Shown here: positions 19,490-28,556 of the stretch, one piece after another
Layout of the letters: each line of letters starts with the position of its first letter
Position numbering within the stretch: the stretch's first letter is position 1
The notes under the pieces: model-generated
Told to the model about the DNA's origin: nothing
Databases searched by the model: none
Seen by the model: only the letters and a program-made list of their open reading frames with translations
Translations under genes and position numbers: made by a program
Source of the DNA: Suillus spraguei
Taxonomy: Eukaryota; Basidiomycota; Agaricomycetes; Boletales; Suillaceae
Assembly: GCA_016800925.1 (NCBI GenBank)
Contig: JABCPU010000714.1
Location: 1 to 29,206 of the forward strand
Direction: 5' to 3'
DNA length: 29,206 nt

Positions 19490-19675
19490 GGTTGATGATT
19501 CTTCTGGTGAGTTATACTTTCTCGGTGCCTACACGCGCTGTCTTGCTGTCCGTTAGGGCTTTCTTCTGTCAGAGGGCTTCTCTTGACAATCTGCTCAGCG
19601 TACGCGTACGCTAGTCTGCTGATCTAGGCGATCAGGGTTCAGGGTCGAAGACTGGATAGTCGACGATCAAAATGG

Positions 19676-19686
19676 ACTTTAATCTT
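19676..19686 (-). promoter_or_regulatory. Putative self-priming primer-binding site, copy 2
   Basis: AAGATTAAAGT on the element strand, one base from the 5' LTR. It is the exact complement of the 11-mer at 19957-19947 in the LTR. The arrangement equals copy 1, although neighbouring bases differ. Confidence 0.7.
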
Positions 19687-19687
19687 T

Positions 19688-20155
19688 TGTTACGAACTGG
19701 GGTGGCGTCACCAGCGACAGTGAAAAGACACAGACGGTCTGCTGGGAGTTCTTACAATGTTCAAAAGAGAACAAGGTGAAAGTACAAGGAACGCGTTCCG
19801 AGTACGATCAAGGGTTCAGCCTCAAGACAAGTCAAGAGGTATCCGCGAGAATAGAGACTAAGGCTAAGGAGTGCTTAGACTTAGAGACGATTCAAGACGA
19901 CTTAGGTTGGAGACCTAAGCGAAGGAGATTCCAGGTAAAACCCAGTAAGATTAAAGTAAGAATCTACAAGTTACACTGTGCTTAAATAGGCCAATATGTG
20001 CGCACAGACCAAGAGAGGTGTGAGAATGTAAGTGCGTATCCAAAGAGGAAGGCAACTATAGTACAGATGCGTTGAGCATATGAGTCAGAGTCATGTTACG
20101 TAATATACAAGGTAAATGAAGTAGAAAATGAATAGGAGCACATACGATTGTAACA
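19688..20155 (-). repeat. 5' LTR of gypsy copy 2
   Basis: 468 bp, ending GTAACA directly before the target duplication GAATA. It carries the conserved CTTAGGT/ACCTAAG hairpin. It is six bases shorter than the 3' LTR, largely through small gaps. Confidence 0.95.
19947..19988 (-). promoter_or_regulatory. TATA-like box and inferred transcript start in 5' LTR, copy 2
   Basis: TATTTAA on the element strand at 19988-19982 lies about 28 nt before the ACTTTAATCTT start at 19957. Copy 1 has TATATAA at the same place. Confidence 0.55.
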
Positions 20156-20160
20156 GAATA

Positions 20161-21349
20161 TGGTTTGGAGGCTTCATATTCGAGGACGGCTCTTTGGAAG
20201 AGTTCGATGAAGACTGTCAGTTTCCAATTAGAGATCTGTCGGGAGCATCACCCAGGTCAATCGAGGACGTGAAGTTCTCCTGTAACTTATCGGACATTGA
20301 CGATGCCTCAGACGAGCTCAATATTCCCTGGGAACCTCTCAAGGACAAGGACTTCGCGTATGTCAATCCATACATTGGCATTATGTGGGACTTGGCGCAG
20401 AACAAAGTCTACCTCGACGAGAATAAAAAGAAGAAGTATCTATCAGCAATCGAAGTTTGGCAAAACCGCAGTACCCACGTGCTCAATGACATACCAGCAA
20501 CTATACGGTAAGTTGCTACATACCACGCTTGTTGTTCCGAAAGGACGCGCATATCTTACATCGCTCGAAGCTATGTTGTGCCTCGCTTTTGATAAGCCTT
20601 TTCTCCCACGAAGGCCTGTCAAAAGCCTCAATTCTGATCTTTCCTGGTGGAAAACTCTGTTGCGGAGCTCTTTCGTCGGACGCACAATCCCTAGACCTCT
20701 CAGTCTGTATAACCCAGAAGCATATTCAGATGCTAGCTCTGGGTTTGGAATCGCTATCACAATCGGAGTCAAATGGCGAGCCTGGCGTCTTCGAAAAGAA
20801 TGGCAAACCCTCAATGGTAAAAAAGACATCGGGTGGGCAGAAGCTGTCGGAAGCTGTCGGCTTCGAGCTACTTATCATCTACCTTGTCGGGATGGGAGGA
20901 TCACAACGTCATTTCAAAGTCTTTGGGGACAATCAAGGAGTCATCGAGGGCTGGAGAAACGGACGCAGTAGGAATTCAGCCGTCAACGAGGTCTTTCGTC
21001 GAATCTTCATCTTTATCGACAATTCCGCCGCATCTTACTCGTTTCACCCCACATACATCGCTAGCAAAGAAAACCCCGCAGATGATCCTTCCAGAAGAGT
21101 CTACGGCAGCACAAAAGACCTATTGCCAGATCTCCCCATTCCCACAGCACTCGATCCATTCATTGTCGATCCATTCATTGCCTCTACAGATCCGAGAAGA
21201 TATAGTACAGACGGAATCCAATCAGTTGCCCCCATCACATCTGCTCTCAACAGTTCCAATGAAACTGTTGAAAAAGACACAGGTATCATCAGTGACGCGC
21301 TCTATCATATCCACCAGAGACAGCAATATCCGTCTGGACTCGTGCTTTA
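20161..21349 (+). pseudogene. Ngaro RT C-terminus and RNase H
   Basis: Resumes the RT frame after gypsy copy 2 with WFGGFIFEDGSL. It breaks near 20495 (the following frame has LYGKLLHTTLVVPKGRAYL) and again at 20841-20860, where AAGCTGTCGG is duplicated in tandem, adding 10 bases. RNase H signatures are YSDASSGFG, EAVGFELL across the duplication, FGDNQGVIEG and ENPADDPSR. These supply the expected acidic residues of a DIRS-type RNase H. Function as written is lost. Confidence 0.85.
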
Positions 21350-22540
21350 GCGCACCTCTTCCACCAGACCCCATAGCGAAACCTTTACCATATAAGACAG
21401 GTCTCATACCAATACCCTCGCAATTGCGTCCACACTGTCTAGCGCGAGAGAGACTAAAACTCTGGTTTCCGTCAGAAACCAGAATAGCGAGAGGAGCAGA
21501 TGGACTTTTTCTGGCGATTGCAGAAGAAGACCTGCAGCGGGTCTTGACCGTAATGAATCTATCATGGGCACCGGGAACGAGAGAATGTTATGGAGCAGGA
21601 CTTTTAGTATTTCACGTCTTCTGTGACGAGAGGAGCGTACCAGAAGAGCAAAGATGTCCAGTGGACACGAGGACCATGCTGAATTTTGTTGCGAGTTGCG
21701 CCGGGTCCTATTCCGGAAAAACAATATCGAACTACGTCTATGCTGTTAAAGCTTGGCATACACTGCATGGTCAGCCTTGGGAGATTCAGCAAGACGAACT
21801 CAAAGCATCCTTGGACAGCGCATCAGAACTCACTCCGGATACCTCCAAACGACTCAAACGCGAACCCTTCACTGTAAAATTCATTCTCAACATCCGCACC
21901 CATCTAAATCTATCAGCACCTCTCGACGCAGCAGTATTCACGTGTTTGACGAGTGCCTTTTATGGCCTATGTCGCACTGGAGAGCTCACAGTCAAGTCGA
22001 TGAAAGCGTTTGATCCAACAAAAAACGTCAAGCGCTCGAATCTAGAGATGGACGTCGAAGATAGACATGAACTTAGAGTAACGAAGATATTTTTGCCACG
22101 CACCAAAGTTGCAATGGCCGGAGAAGGAGTATACTGGGTGCAACAACAAGATCTCTCGGACCCCAAAGCCGCTATCCTTAATCACCTTTTAAATCAACGA
22201 TCCTTCGCAAGATAGCCACCTCTTCGCCTGGAAGCACAAAAATGGCATGAGACCATTAACCAGGTCCGAATTCTGGAAACGGATCAGCGGAATAGTTAAA
22301 AGAGCAGGACTAGGAAATCTCAAAAGCCATGGCTTACGAATTGGGGGAACTTTGGAGTATTTGCTTCGAGGAGTGCCGTTTGACGTGGTCAAATCTATGG
22401 GAAGGTGGTCGAGCGAAGCGTTCACCATTTATTTACGCAAACATGCGTTAATTTGGCACCTTACCTGCAAGAGTCACCTGCCTTGGAACCCTTCACTCGC
22501 TATACTATGCCTCCAATACGCTGATAAGGTGAGCTTACAT
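21259..22540 (+). pseudogene. Ngaro tyrosine recombinase
   Basis: Encodes an integrase-like tyrosine recombinase that would insert circular cDNA. The N-terminal SAM-like part includes APGTRECYGAGLLVFHVFC. The catalytic part keeps Arg in YGLCRTGELT (21973), His and Arg in SHGLRIGG (22328 and 22337), and the nucleophile Tyr in FTIYLRKHA (22430). The tetrad R-H-R-Y is thus present. One frame break at about 22186-22195, in TTTTAAA, lies between box I and box II. The frame upstream overlaps the RNase H frame, so the start at 21259 is a guess. Confidence 0.85.
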
Positions 22541-22614
22541 CACTTCGCCCTTCTCCTTCGAGGCGGGAGTCCATGCTGCGCCTGACGCATCGCAGGGCTC
22601 CTTAGAGTTGGGAA

Positions 22615-22785
22615 TCACGGCTCATCCTGGACTTTCACAGGTCGGTGTTTCGGGTCGTAAAACCCTGCGGGTTTTAAGCCCAAATAGCTGCGCGACACTC
22701 ACTATTTGTATAATCAGATATCATTAGCTGGATAATATATCTGATTCTCTTCGTTCCGTCACAAAAATCGGCAGCAGCACATAGA
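22615..22785 (+). repeat. Split direct repeat B1 of Ngaro
   Basis: 171 bp, nearly identical to B2 at 23093-23263. It contains a hairpin TAAAACCC-TGC-GGGTTTTA (22658-22676) and a 10-bp perfect inverted repeat AATCAGATAT...ATATCTGATT with a 15-nt spacer (22712-22746). Confidence 0.9.
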
Positions 22786-22938
22786 TCGTATTCTATATGA
22801 GTTCGAGGTACGAGAACTAAAGATAGAATTATGTCTATGTGGCGACACGACTTTTCGTGTTTCCCACCTTCTTGCTTTGTACTACTACAGTAGTACTCTC
22901 AAGTCTCTTCACTGCTCGTCTACACTCAGTTCTTTGCA
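22786..22938 (+). repeat. Split direct repeat A2 of Ngaro
   Basis: 153 bp, directly abutting B1 and matching A1. The B1/A2 junction is the arrangement expected when the A and B ends of the element are joined in a circular intermediate. Confidence 0.9.
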
Positions 22939-23092
22939 CCCACCCGCCACTCCCTTGTTCTAACAGCTTGCGTCTTGTTCAGAAGAACACTATTGAATTA
23001 TTCACCAAAAGAAACTTACTCGACGCATCGACTTCGACAAAAGCAGAATTCTACACGTTCTGCATTTTGAGCTAAGGTGTCCCAACCCGCCC
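22939..23092 (+). other. Unique spacer between A2 and B2
   Basis: 154 bp found once in the window. It is non-coding and belongs to the element because it lies between the A2 and B2 repeats. Confidence 0.6.
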
Positions 23093-23263
23093 TCACGGCT
23101 CATCCTGGACTTTCACAGGTCAGTGTTTCGGGTCATAAAACCCTGCGGGTTTTAAGCCCAAATAGCTGCGCGACACTCACTATTTGTATAATCAGATATC
23201 ATTAGCTGGATAATATATCTGATTCTCTTCGTTCCGTCACGAAAATCGGCAGCAGCACATAGA
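23093..23263 (+). repeat. Split direct repeat B2 of Ngaro (right end)
   Basis: 171 bp copy of B1 with a few transitions, including CG to CA in GGGTCGTAA versus GGGTCATAA. It marks the right end of the element, and flanking DNA starts at 23264. Confidence 0.9.
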
Positions 23264-23723
23264 CTGCCTCAAAAAGGTAAAAGATCAAAGTCACGTGCTC
23301 TCGCGTGGCGTTTTGGCCGAGCGCCACCGTAAATTTCTATGCTCCGAGTGTTGGTTATGAATACTCCGAGTGTTGGTTATGTATACTCCGAGACCTACGG
23401 AATACAGCAATGAGTCGAGTAGATGATGAGCACAAAGTATTGACTATAACGAGTTCTTGGAGTCGAAGTGATGCAACATCAGCTGTCGATCTGTCAGCTC
23501 CTTGAAAATCAATGCAGTAGAATAAAGTAGCCAAGACAATCAGACCAGGAGTTCTGGTAAAGTCGAATAAGAGTATGAATGCCGAAGTGACGCACGCTCC
23601 ACTGCGCATATGAGCTGCTGATCTATCAGCTCTCACGCATTGATGAATCTGACCAATGCGTCTACCTGGATGGCATAAAAGCGATAGTCAGGAGGGCAAC
23701 CATCATTTCATCAACGAACTACA
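23264..23723 (+). promoter_or_regulatory. Upstream region of the SDR gene with 22-bp tandem repeats
   Basis: Two copies of CTCCGAGTGTTGGTTATG(A/T)ATA start at 23342 and 23364, with a partial third at 23386. Nearer the gene there is a CCAAT at 23653 and a TATA-like CATAAAAG at about 23674, about 50 bp before the ATG at 23724. These suggest a normal RNA polymerase II promoter. The Ngaro element ends 460 bp upstream of the start codon and may influence it. Confidence 0.5.
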
Positions 23724-24814
23724 ATGTCGTCTCCCAAAGTCTGGTTCAGTAAGTGTTTCCTCTACTCACTGGTAAGTTGACCGATACTAAGCACTGTGTA
23801 CAGTAACGGGGGCATCTTCAGGATTTGGAAGATCTATGACAGAATATGCGCTCACCCAAGGTGACATCGTAGTAGCAACCCTCCGCAAACCACAGGTTCT
23901 ATCCGATCTCGTAGCCCAATACTCGGCAGACAAGCTCCTCGTGCTAAAAGTCGATGTCACGAAGCAAGAAGATATCGACGAAGCATTTGCGCGCACACGT
24001 TCGACCTTCGGGCAGCTCGATGTCGTGTTTAATAATGCGGGATATGGATTTTCCACGGAAATCGAAGGCACGCCCATTGATAAGGCACGTGAGATTTTCG
24101 AGACAAACTTTTGGGGCGCGACGAACGTCAGTCGTGCTGCGGTAAAGTTTTTCAGGGAGGTAAATGAACCATGCAAGGGGGGGACAATTCTTCAACTCAG
24201 TTCGGTTGTTGGGTTTTATGCGCTCCCTGGGTGGGGTTATTATAGTGCGACGTGGGTGCAGTTTCAAATTTGAATGGGATTGAGATGATGCTGATGGGTC
24301 TGCAGTAAACATGGTAGGAATCTTGATACGTGGCAAGTGTTGATGATTGATTTGATGTACAGCACTTGAGGGGTTCTCAGATAGCCTTGCGAAAGAGCTG
24401 CCGGATTCATGGAATATAAATGTACGTTGCACTCTTCGCCAAAGGATTGTACTTACGACAAGCAAACAGATTTGCATAATCGAACCCGGACGGTTCCTCA
24501 CAAACGCAGAGAACGCAGCAGAAAGGTTACCACAACATCCAGCATATGCCGACGAGTCCTTTGCAGCATCCGTGTTGCGTCAGAAGATGGATAGTGTGGT
24601 TTCCGAAGGAGATACAGAAAAGTTCACAAGGACCGTGTATGGAATCATGCAGGGAGGAAAGATACCGAAGCGGTTGCCTATGGGTTTGGATGCGCTTGGG
24701 GCAGTAAATATCAGGATTGAGAATTTGAAGGCGACTGTAGATGAAACCAATGGATGGTCAGTGGATTTGAGGAGAGCTGGTGGGGGTGTCGGGAATATTG
24801 TCATGCCTACATAA
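23724..24814 (+). CDS. Short-chain dehydrogenase/reductase (SDR), five exons
   Basis: An NAD(P)-dependent oxidoreductase of the classical SDR family; substrate unknown. Exons: 23724-23748, 23804-24251, 24306-24313, 24363-24421 and 24470-24814, all with GT-AG introns, giving 294 residues, a usual SDR length. Visible are the cofactor motif TGASSGFG near the N-terminus, DVT for the adenine pocket, NNAG, a Ser in LSSVVG, the catalytic YSATK (Tyr-X3-Lys), and then IEPGRFLTN. The Lys codon lies in an 8-nt exon; skipping it would remove the active-site Lys. No stop or frame break is needed. It sits 207 bp upstream of a P450 on the same strand, and a fragment of a second copy lies at 28057. Confidence 0.88.
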
Positions 24815-25021
24815 TATTTAGTTCAGTGGTGCGACTGACATGATTACTCATTATGTATAAGGTTTGATATTTATAGATAAGTGAACGTTCATCGCGGCGG
24901 GTCCGAGTAAGAATGGCTCTGGAGGCGACTTGGGTCTTCTGATTGTTTTTATGTCAATAGCTATTCTCAAACCCCTGGCCACATTGCGGGCGTGTTACTA
25001 CTGCATACTGAAGTTGCCTAG

Positions 25022-27387
25022 ATGTCATTCCCTCACCTTATTGGATACGGTATACTCATCTTTACAGTATGGAAGCTTGTTCGAAGGCGAGCTTCCAGAA
25101 AGGCAAACGCCCTAGATGTTGCAGGTCCAAAAAACGAGCACTGGTTGAAAGGTTGGGCTTCTCTTGCAATCAGTCACGAATTCCCGCATATTGGATGCTC
25201 ACGGATATTCATGCAGGCAACTTGGAGTCAGTACTCGTGGACAGTTTCGACCGCTGCTTAAAGATGGCAGCAGACTATGGTGGAGTCATCAAAATCCATG
25301 CCTTGTTTGGAGTGCGTACTGTGTATCCCTGTAAAAGGCATATTATTGACACATCACCCATAGGCGGAGTGGCTAATCGTATCAGATCCACGCGCGCTCC
25401 ATCACATACTTGTTAAGGAGCAGCATATCTTTGAGGAAAATGATAACTTTATATTGTTAGTGCCAAGTATTGTTCGAACATCCCTTGCTGACCCTTCTAA
25501 GTTCAAACAAGCTCGTCTTTGGCGATGGTCTTATTTCTACGCGAGGTAAAACCACTGTCGATATTCATGTATTTGTTTTCATCATTTCGCAGGAGAACAG
25601 CACCGGAAACAACGCAAAATGCTTAACCCAGTGTTCTCCATCTCTAATATGCGGGAGCTTCTGCCCATTATTCAAACCATTTCCCATCAGCTAAAATCCA
25701 TCTTCGTATCGGACCTTCCTATCCACCGTGAGCATGGTCATGCACGCCACCATCCAGAATCTCACTATTGGCACCTACAGTTCCAGTGGAACTCGACGTG
25801 TTGCCTTGGCTCTCTCGCAGTTCTCTGGATTGCATTTGTGAGGGCGTGCTGGGCTACCATTCAGCTGCATTAGACGCAGGAAATGAGAGTGAATACACCG
25901 AAGCACTGCGGATGCTAGGGTGCGTACACTGATCTGTCAATGAAATCATCCCTCGATAAGTTTAGTCCCGCAGCCCAGCCATCAGTAAAACCATGCTATT
26001 TCGACCATCGTTGGGGTAGTTAGGCGTAATTTCTCTCTTTATTGGTGTAAAAAGATAGCGGACTGGCTCACAATAAGTTGGTTGCCGACACAAACCATGA
26101 AAGATATCAGAGAACTACGCCGCATAGTTGAAATCATGGACTCAGCCAGTAGAAACATTTTTGAAGAGAAGAAGGCTGCACTGGCGATGCACGACACGTC
26201 GGGGAGAACTAAGGGGAAAGATATCATGTCTATCATGCGTGCGTAATCATTATCAATGGAATATGCACTCATTCTCACGTGGGACATGCACAGTCAAAGC
26301 AAATGCCTCATCTGCCGAAGGAGATAGACTGAGTGATGCCGAACTCCTTGGACAGATGAAGTCAGTCCTGATGGCTTCCCTGCGACGAAACTGATTTTTC
26401 TATGCAATAGCGTTATGATTTTTGCTGGTCTCGAGACAACGACGGCAGCAGTGGCTCGTACATTGTATATGCTCGCCATGCATCCTCATGTCCAACAACA
26501 GTTAAGAGCAGATATCTGTGATGCCATGACTGCACATCAAGCAGTTGACGTCAATCGTTCGCACGCCGAAGATGACTTCGAGTCCGTCAGACTACCATAC
26601 GATTCATTGATGAATCTTCCTTTCCTAGACGCAGTCGTTCGAGAGACATTAAGGCTTTATCCGTCACTTCCTATTCTCGGTCGAATGTTAGTTTTTCTGA
26701 GGAGAAATATTATTTGCTGACTTACTTTTCCGAAGATCGACATCAGCAACGTCGATACCGGTACAATTTCCCGTTCGAACTGCATCTGGCGAAGAGATCA
26801 ATACCATTTCTGTGGCTAAGCACCAGGCAATCATCATGTCCATCGTTGCTGCGAATCATAACCAAGCTGTCTGGGGCGAAGATGCGTCAGAATGGAAACC
26901 TGAGCGATGGCTCAACTCTACCCAAGGTCGGTTTTTGTGCATGCAAAAGAGGTAGTTTCTCATCAATGTACTTTTAGCTGGAGTCAAGGACGGAGTGAGA
27001 TACCAGGTGTTTATTCATCTATGTGTGTCACAGTGATCATTTTGTTGCAATGTCTGACCCCACGTCCTTCAGGATGACGTTCCTCGCAGGCAATCGTTCT
27101 TGCATGTACGACGTCCATCTTTTGAACGAGTCTGTTTTAACAATCCACTTCCCTAACAGAGGCTTAAAATTCGCCGAAATGGAAATAAGTGAGACATTCA
27201 GATTGTTGGTCATTCTTCACAATGACTAGTGTTCTTTCTACCAGAGGACGTATTGGTCACTCTTTTGCCAGACATACATTTCGCTCTGCCATCAGAACCA
27301 GACGAAACTGGGCATGTGAAGGAAATCCACTGGAAAATGAGCGGTTTCCACATACCAGTCGTTAAGGCGCCTGCTGGAGATGGGTGA
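25022..27387 (+). pseudogene. Cytochrome P450, 14 exons, one frame break
   Basis: A microsomal heme monooxygenase; substrate unknown. Proposed exons: 25022-25151, 25217-25311, 25364-25455, 25502-25545, 25593-25727, 25781-25919, 25974-26238, 26294-26360, 26411-26686, 26736-26926, 26989-27022, 27073-27105, 27160-27188 and 27230-27387, about 560 residues. The N-terminal hydrophobic anchor ends in KLVRRR. The I-helix has AGLETTT, the K-helix ETLR, then WKPERW. The heme loop FLAGNRSCIG is complete only after an intron (27106-27159) that splits the Ile codon is removed. Summed exon length is one base short of a multiple of three, and the frame breaks at TTGGGGTAG (26011-26019). That is either a real one-base loss or a sequence error in the G run. 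Introns 5 and 6 are the least certain. Confidence 0.8.
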
Positions 27388-28056
27388 AACGCCTCAACTA
27401 CCCTTGAGCTTGCGGCTCGTCCAGAAATGATTGAGACTACGACTACATACCTTTCATTCTTGAGTTGCAAGTGGATGAGGTTCCGCATCCTAGATTTTGA
27501 TTCCAACCTTGAAAGTCAGTGTCTCGTCGCTCTAGCAATGCTTTCCAAACAGCAGACCAGTTGTATCTAGATTCTAATGTACGTTGTTGTCGTAAATTTC
27601 CTATTGACCTTGCGACATGTTTGTGTTTTTGGCAAAAACACGTTGGTGAATAAGCACGACCAGCTCGGAACCCATATCAACGTGACTGCATATGAACTTC
27701 TGCTCATGATCAATCGAGCACCTAATATCAAACGCGATACAGACAGGGTAGTACGAGATTGTGGGCCATGTCAACTTCAAGATAGACTCAGGTGCAGTTA
27801 CACCGACTTGCCTGTGCAGATATGCTTGCCTATCGAAGTTGGCGGTTTCATCAATGCCTTAGGTGCGTCTGCTAGTGCTTGTCAGTGTATCTACTCGGTG
27901 ACAAATTTAGCAGCTTCATACAGACGAGGAAATATGAAGTTAGCTTTGAAAATATAGAAAGTGGTCGATTGACTTGGAGATATTAGGTTCAATTACCCCG
28001 TACTTTACCGAGCATCCTTCTCACCTGTTAGTCAAACACTAGAGGGTGGAGTTTTT
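27388..28056 (+). other. Intergenic or decayed DNA; no recognised gene
   Basis: An open stretch at 27577-27957 (126 codons) shows no motif I recognise and has no clear start context. Its middle part, around HDQLGTHINVTAYELL, is not obviously low-complexity, so a fragment of an unknown gene is possible. It lies between the P450 and an SDR fragment in what looks like a decayed duplication. Confidence 0.3.
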
Positions 28057-28177
28057 GAAGGTAACTCGGAAAAGTTCGCAAGGACTGTGCATGATGTTGT
28101 ACAGGGAGGAAAGATACCAAAGCGGCTGCCTGTGGGTTTTGAATGCTCTTAGGGCACTGAATGTTAGGATTGAGTGA
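28057..28177 (+). pseudogene. SDR 3'-end fragment (partial second copy)
   Basis: Parallel to the last exon of the SDR gene near 24606-24722: EKFARTVHDVVQGGKIPKRLP here versus EKFTRTVYGIMQGGKIPKRLP there. An extra T at about 28138 shifts the frame, after which NALRALNVRIE and a TGA follow. Only about 120 bases remain, so the gene is dead. It suggests the locus once had a second SDR or a tandem duplication. Confidence 0.8.
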
Positions 28178-28556
28178 CTGTACATGTAGAATCATGATAA
28201 CTGCAGAAAAAGTGAGAAAAGTCTGTAACTTCCGGCACAATTCCGGTAGTGAGTATGTGACAGAAGAGTGTTGGTGTATTTTCACACCGTGTCTATAATC
28301 TGCGAGTTTATGCTGTGTAAGGTCTAGTAGCGGGATTCTGGGAATTCCGGTCCGAGGAAAAATGCACTTAGGGACCACGGGTCCTTTCCATAGCTTAATT
28401 GCATGAATATATAGCCCCTGAGTAATCATCAGGATAATCTTCGGGCCCCATAACTCAAAAATCGGAGCTTGAAGTATACTTCGAAGTTCGCCCTGCCCAG
28501 CAGTTACCAGTAGCATCCCTACCAGTATGATCCCCTCTCCTTCATTCATGCACGAT
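28178..28556 (+). other. Spacer upstream of the DUF1479 gene
   Basis: No supported gene. A long reverse-strand open frame covers this stretch but runs into the SDR fragment and has no family resemblance. It likely includes the promoter of the gene that follows. Confidence 0.4.

Larger units (their letters stand above)
12552..20155 (-). mobile_element. Ty3/gypsy chromovirus LTR retrotransposon, copy 2 (nearly full length)
   Basis: 7,604 bp, transcribed leftward, with LTRs of 474 and 468 bp and a perfect 5-bp target duplication GAATA (12547-12551, 20156-20160). It carries the full order gag, protease, RT, RNase H, integrase, chromodomain, ORF3. Many one-base losses break gag and integrase, while RT/RNase H and ORF3 are almost intact. 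Same family as copy 1, diverged at many synonymous sites in coding regions. Confidence 0.95.
10017..23263 (+). mobile_element. Ngaro-like tyrosine-recombinase retrotransposon (defective, interrupted)
   Basis: Without gypsy copy 2 and one target duplication the element is about 5.6 kb. Its ends form split direct repeats: A1 (10017-10169) at the left and B1-A2-B2 (22615-23263) at the right. Between them are a Gag-like ORF, reverse transcriptase, RNase H and a tyrosine recombinase, but no DDE integrase. That is the DIRS-order architecture; the A1...B1A2B2 layout points to Ngaro. No target duplication is seen, as expected for recombinase-mediated insertion. Several stops and frameshifts break the genes. 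Confidence 0.9.

Noticed and set aside
20833..21258. First 142 codons of the long frame that contains the tyrosine recombinase
   Set aside because: They overlap RNase H in another frame; RNase H motifs explain that stretch, so the recombinase is taken to start near 21259.
22658..22676. Hairpin followed by T-rich sequence as a bacterial-type terminator
   Set aside because: The locus is eukaryotic, and the hairpin is part of repeat B, present in both B copies.
24572..24804. Reverse-strand 74-codon frame opposite the last SDR exon
   Set aside because: It is a shadow of a conserved SDR exon with clear family sequence on the + strand.
28028..28549. 173-codon reverse-strand frame upstream of the DUF1479 gene
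   Set aside because: It is antisense to the SDR fragment, with no motif and no sign of exon structure.
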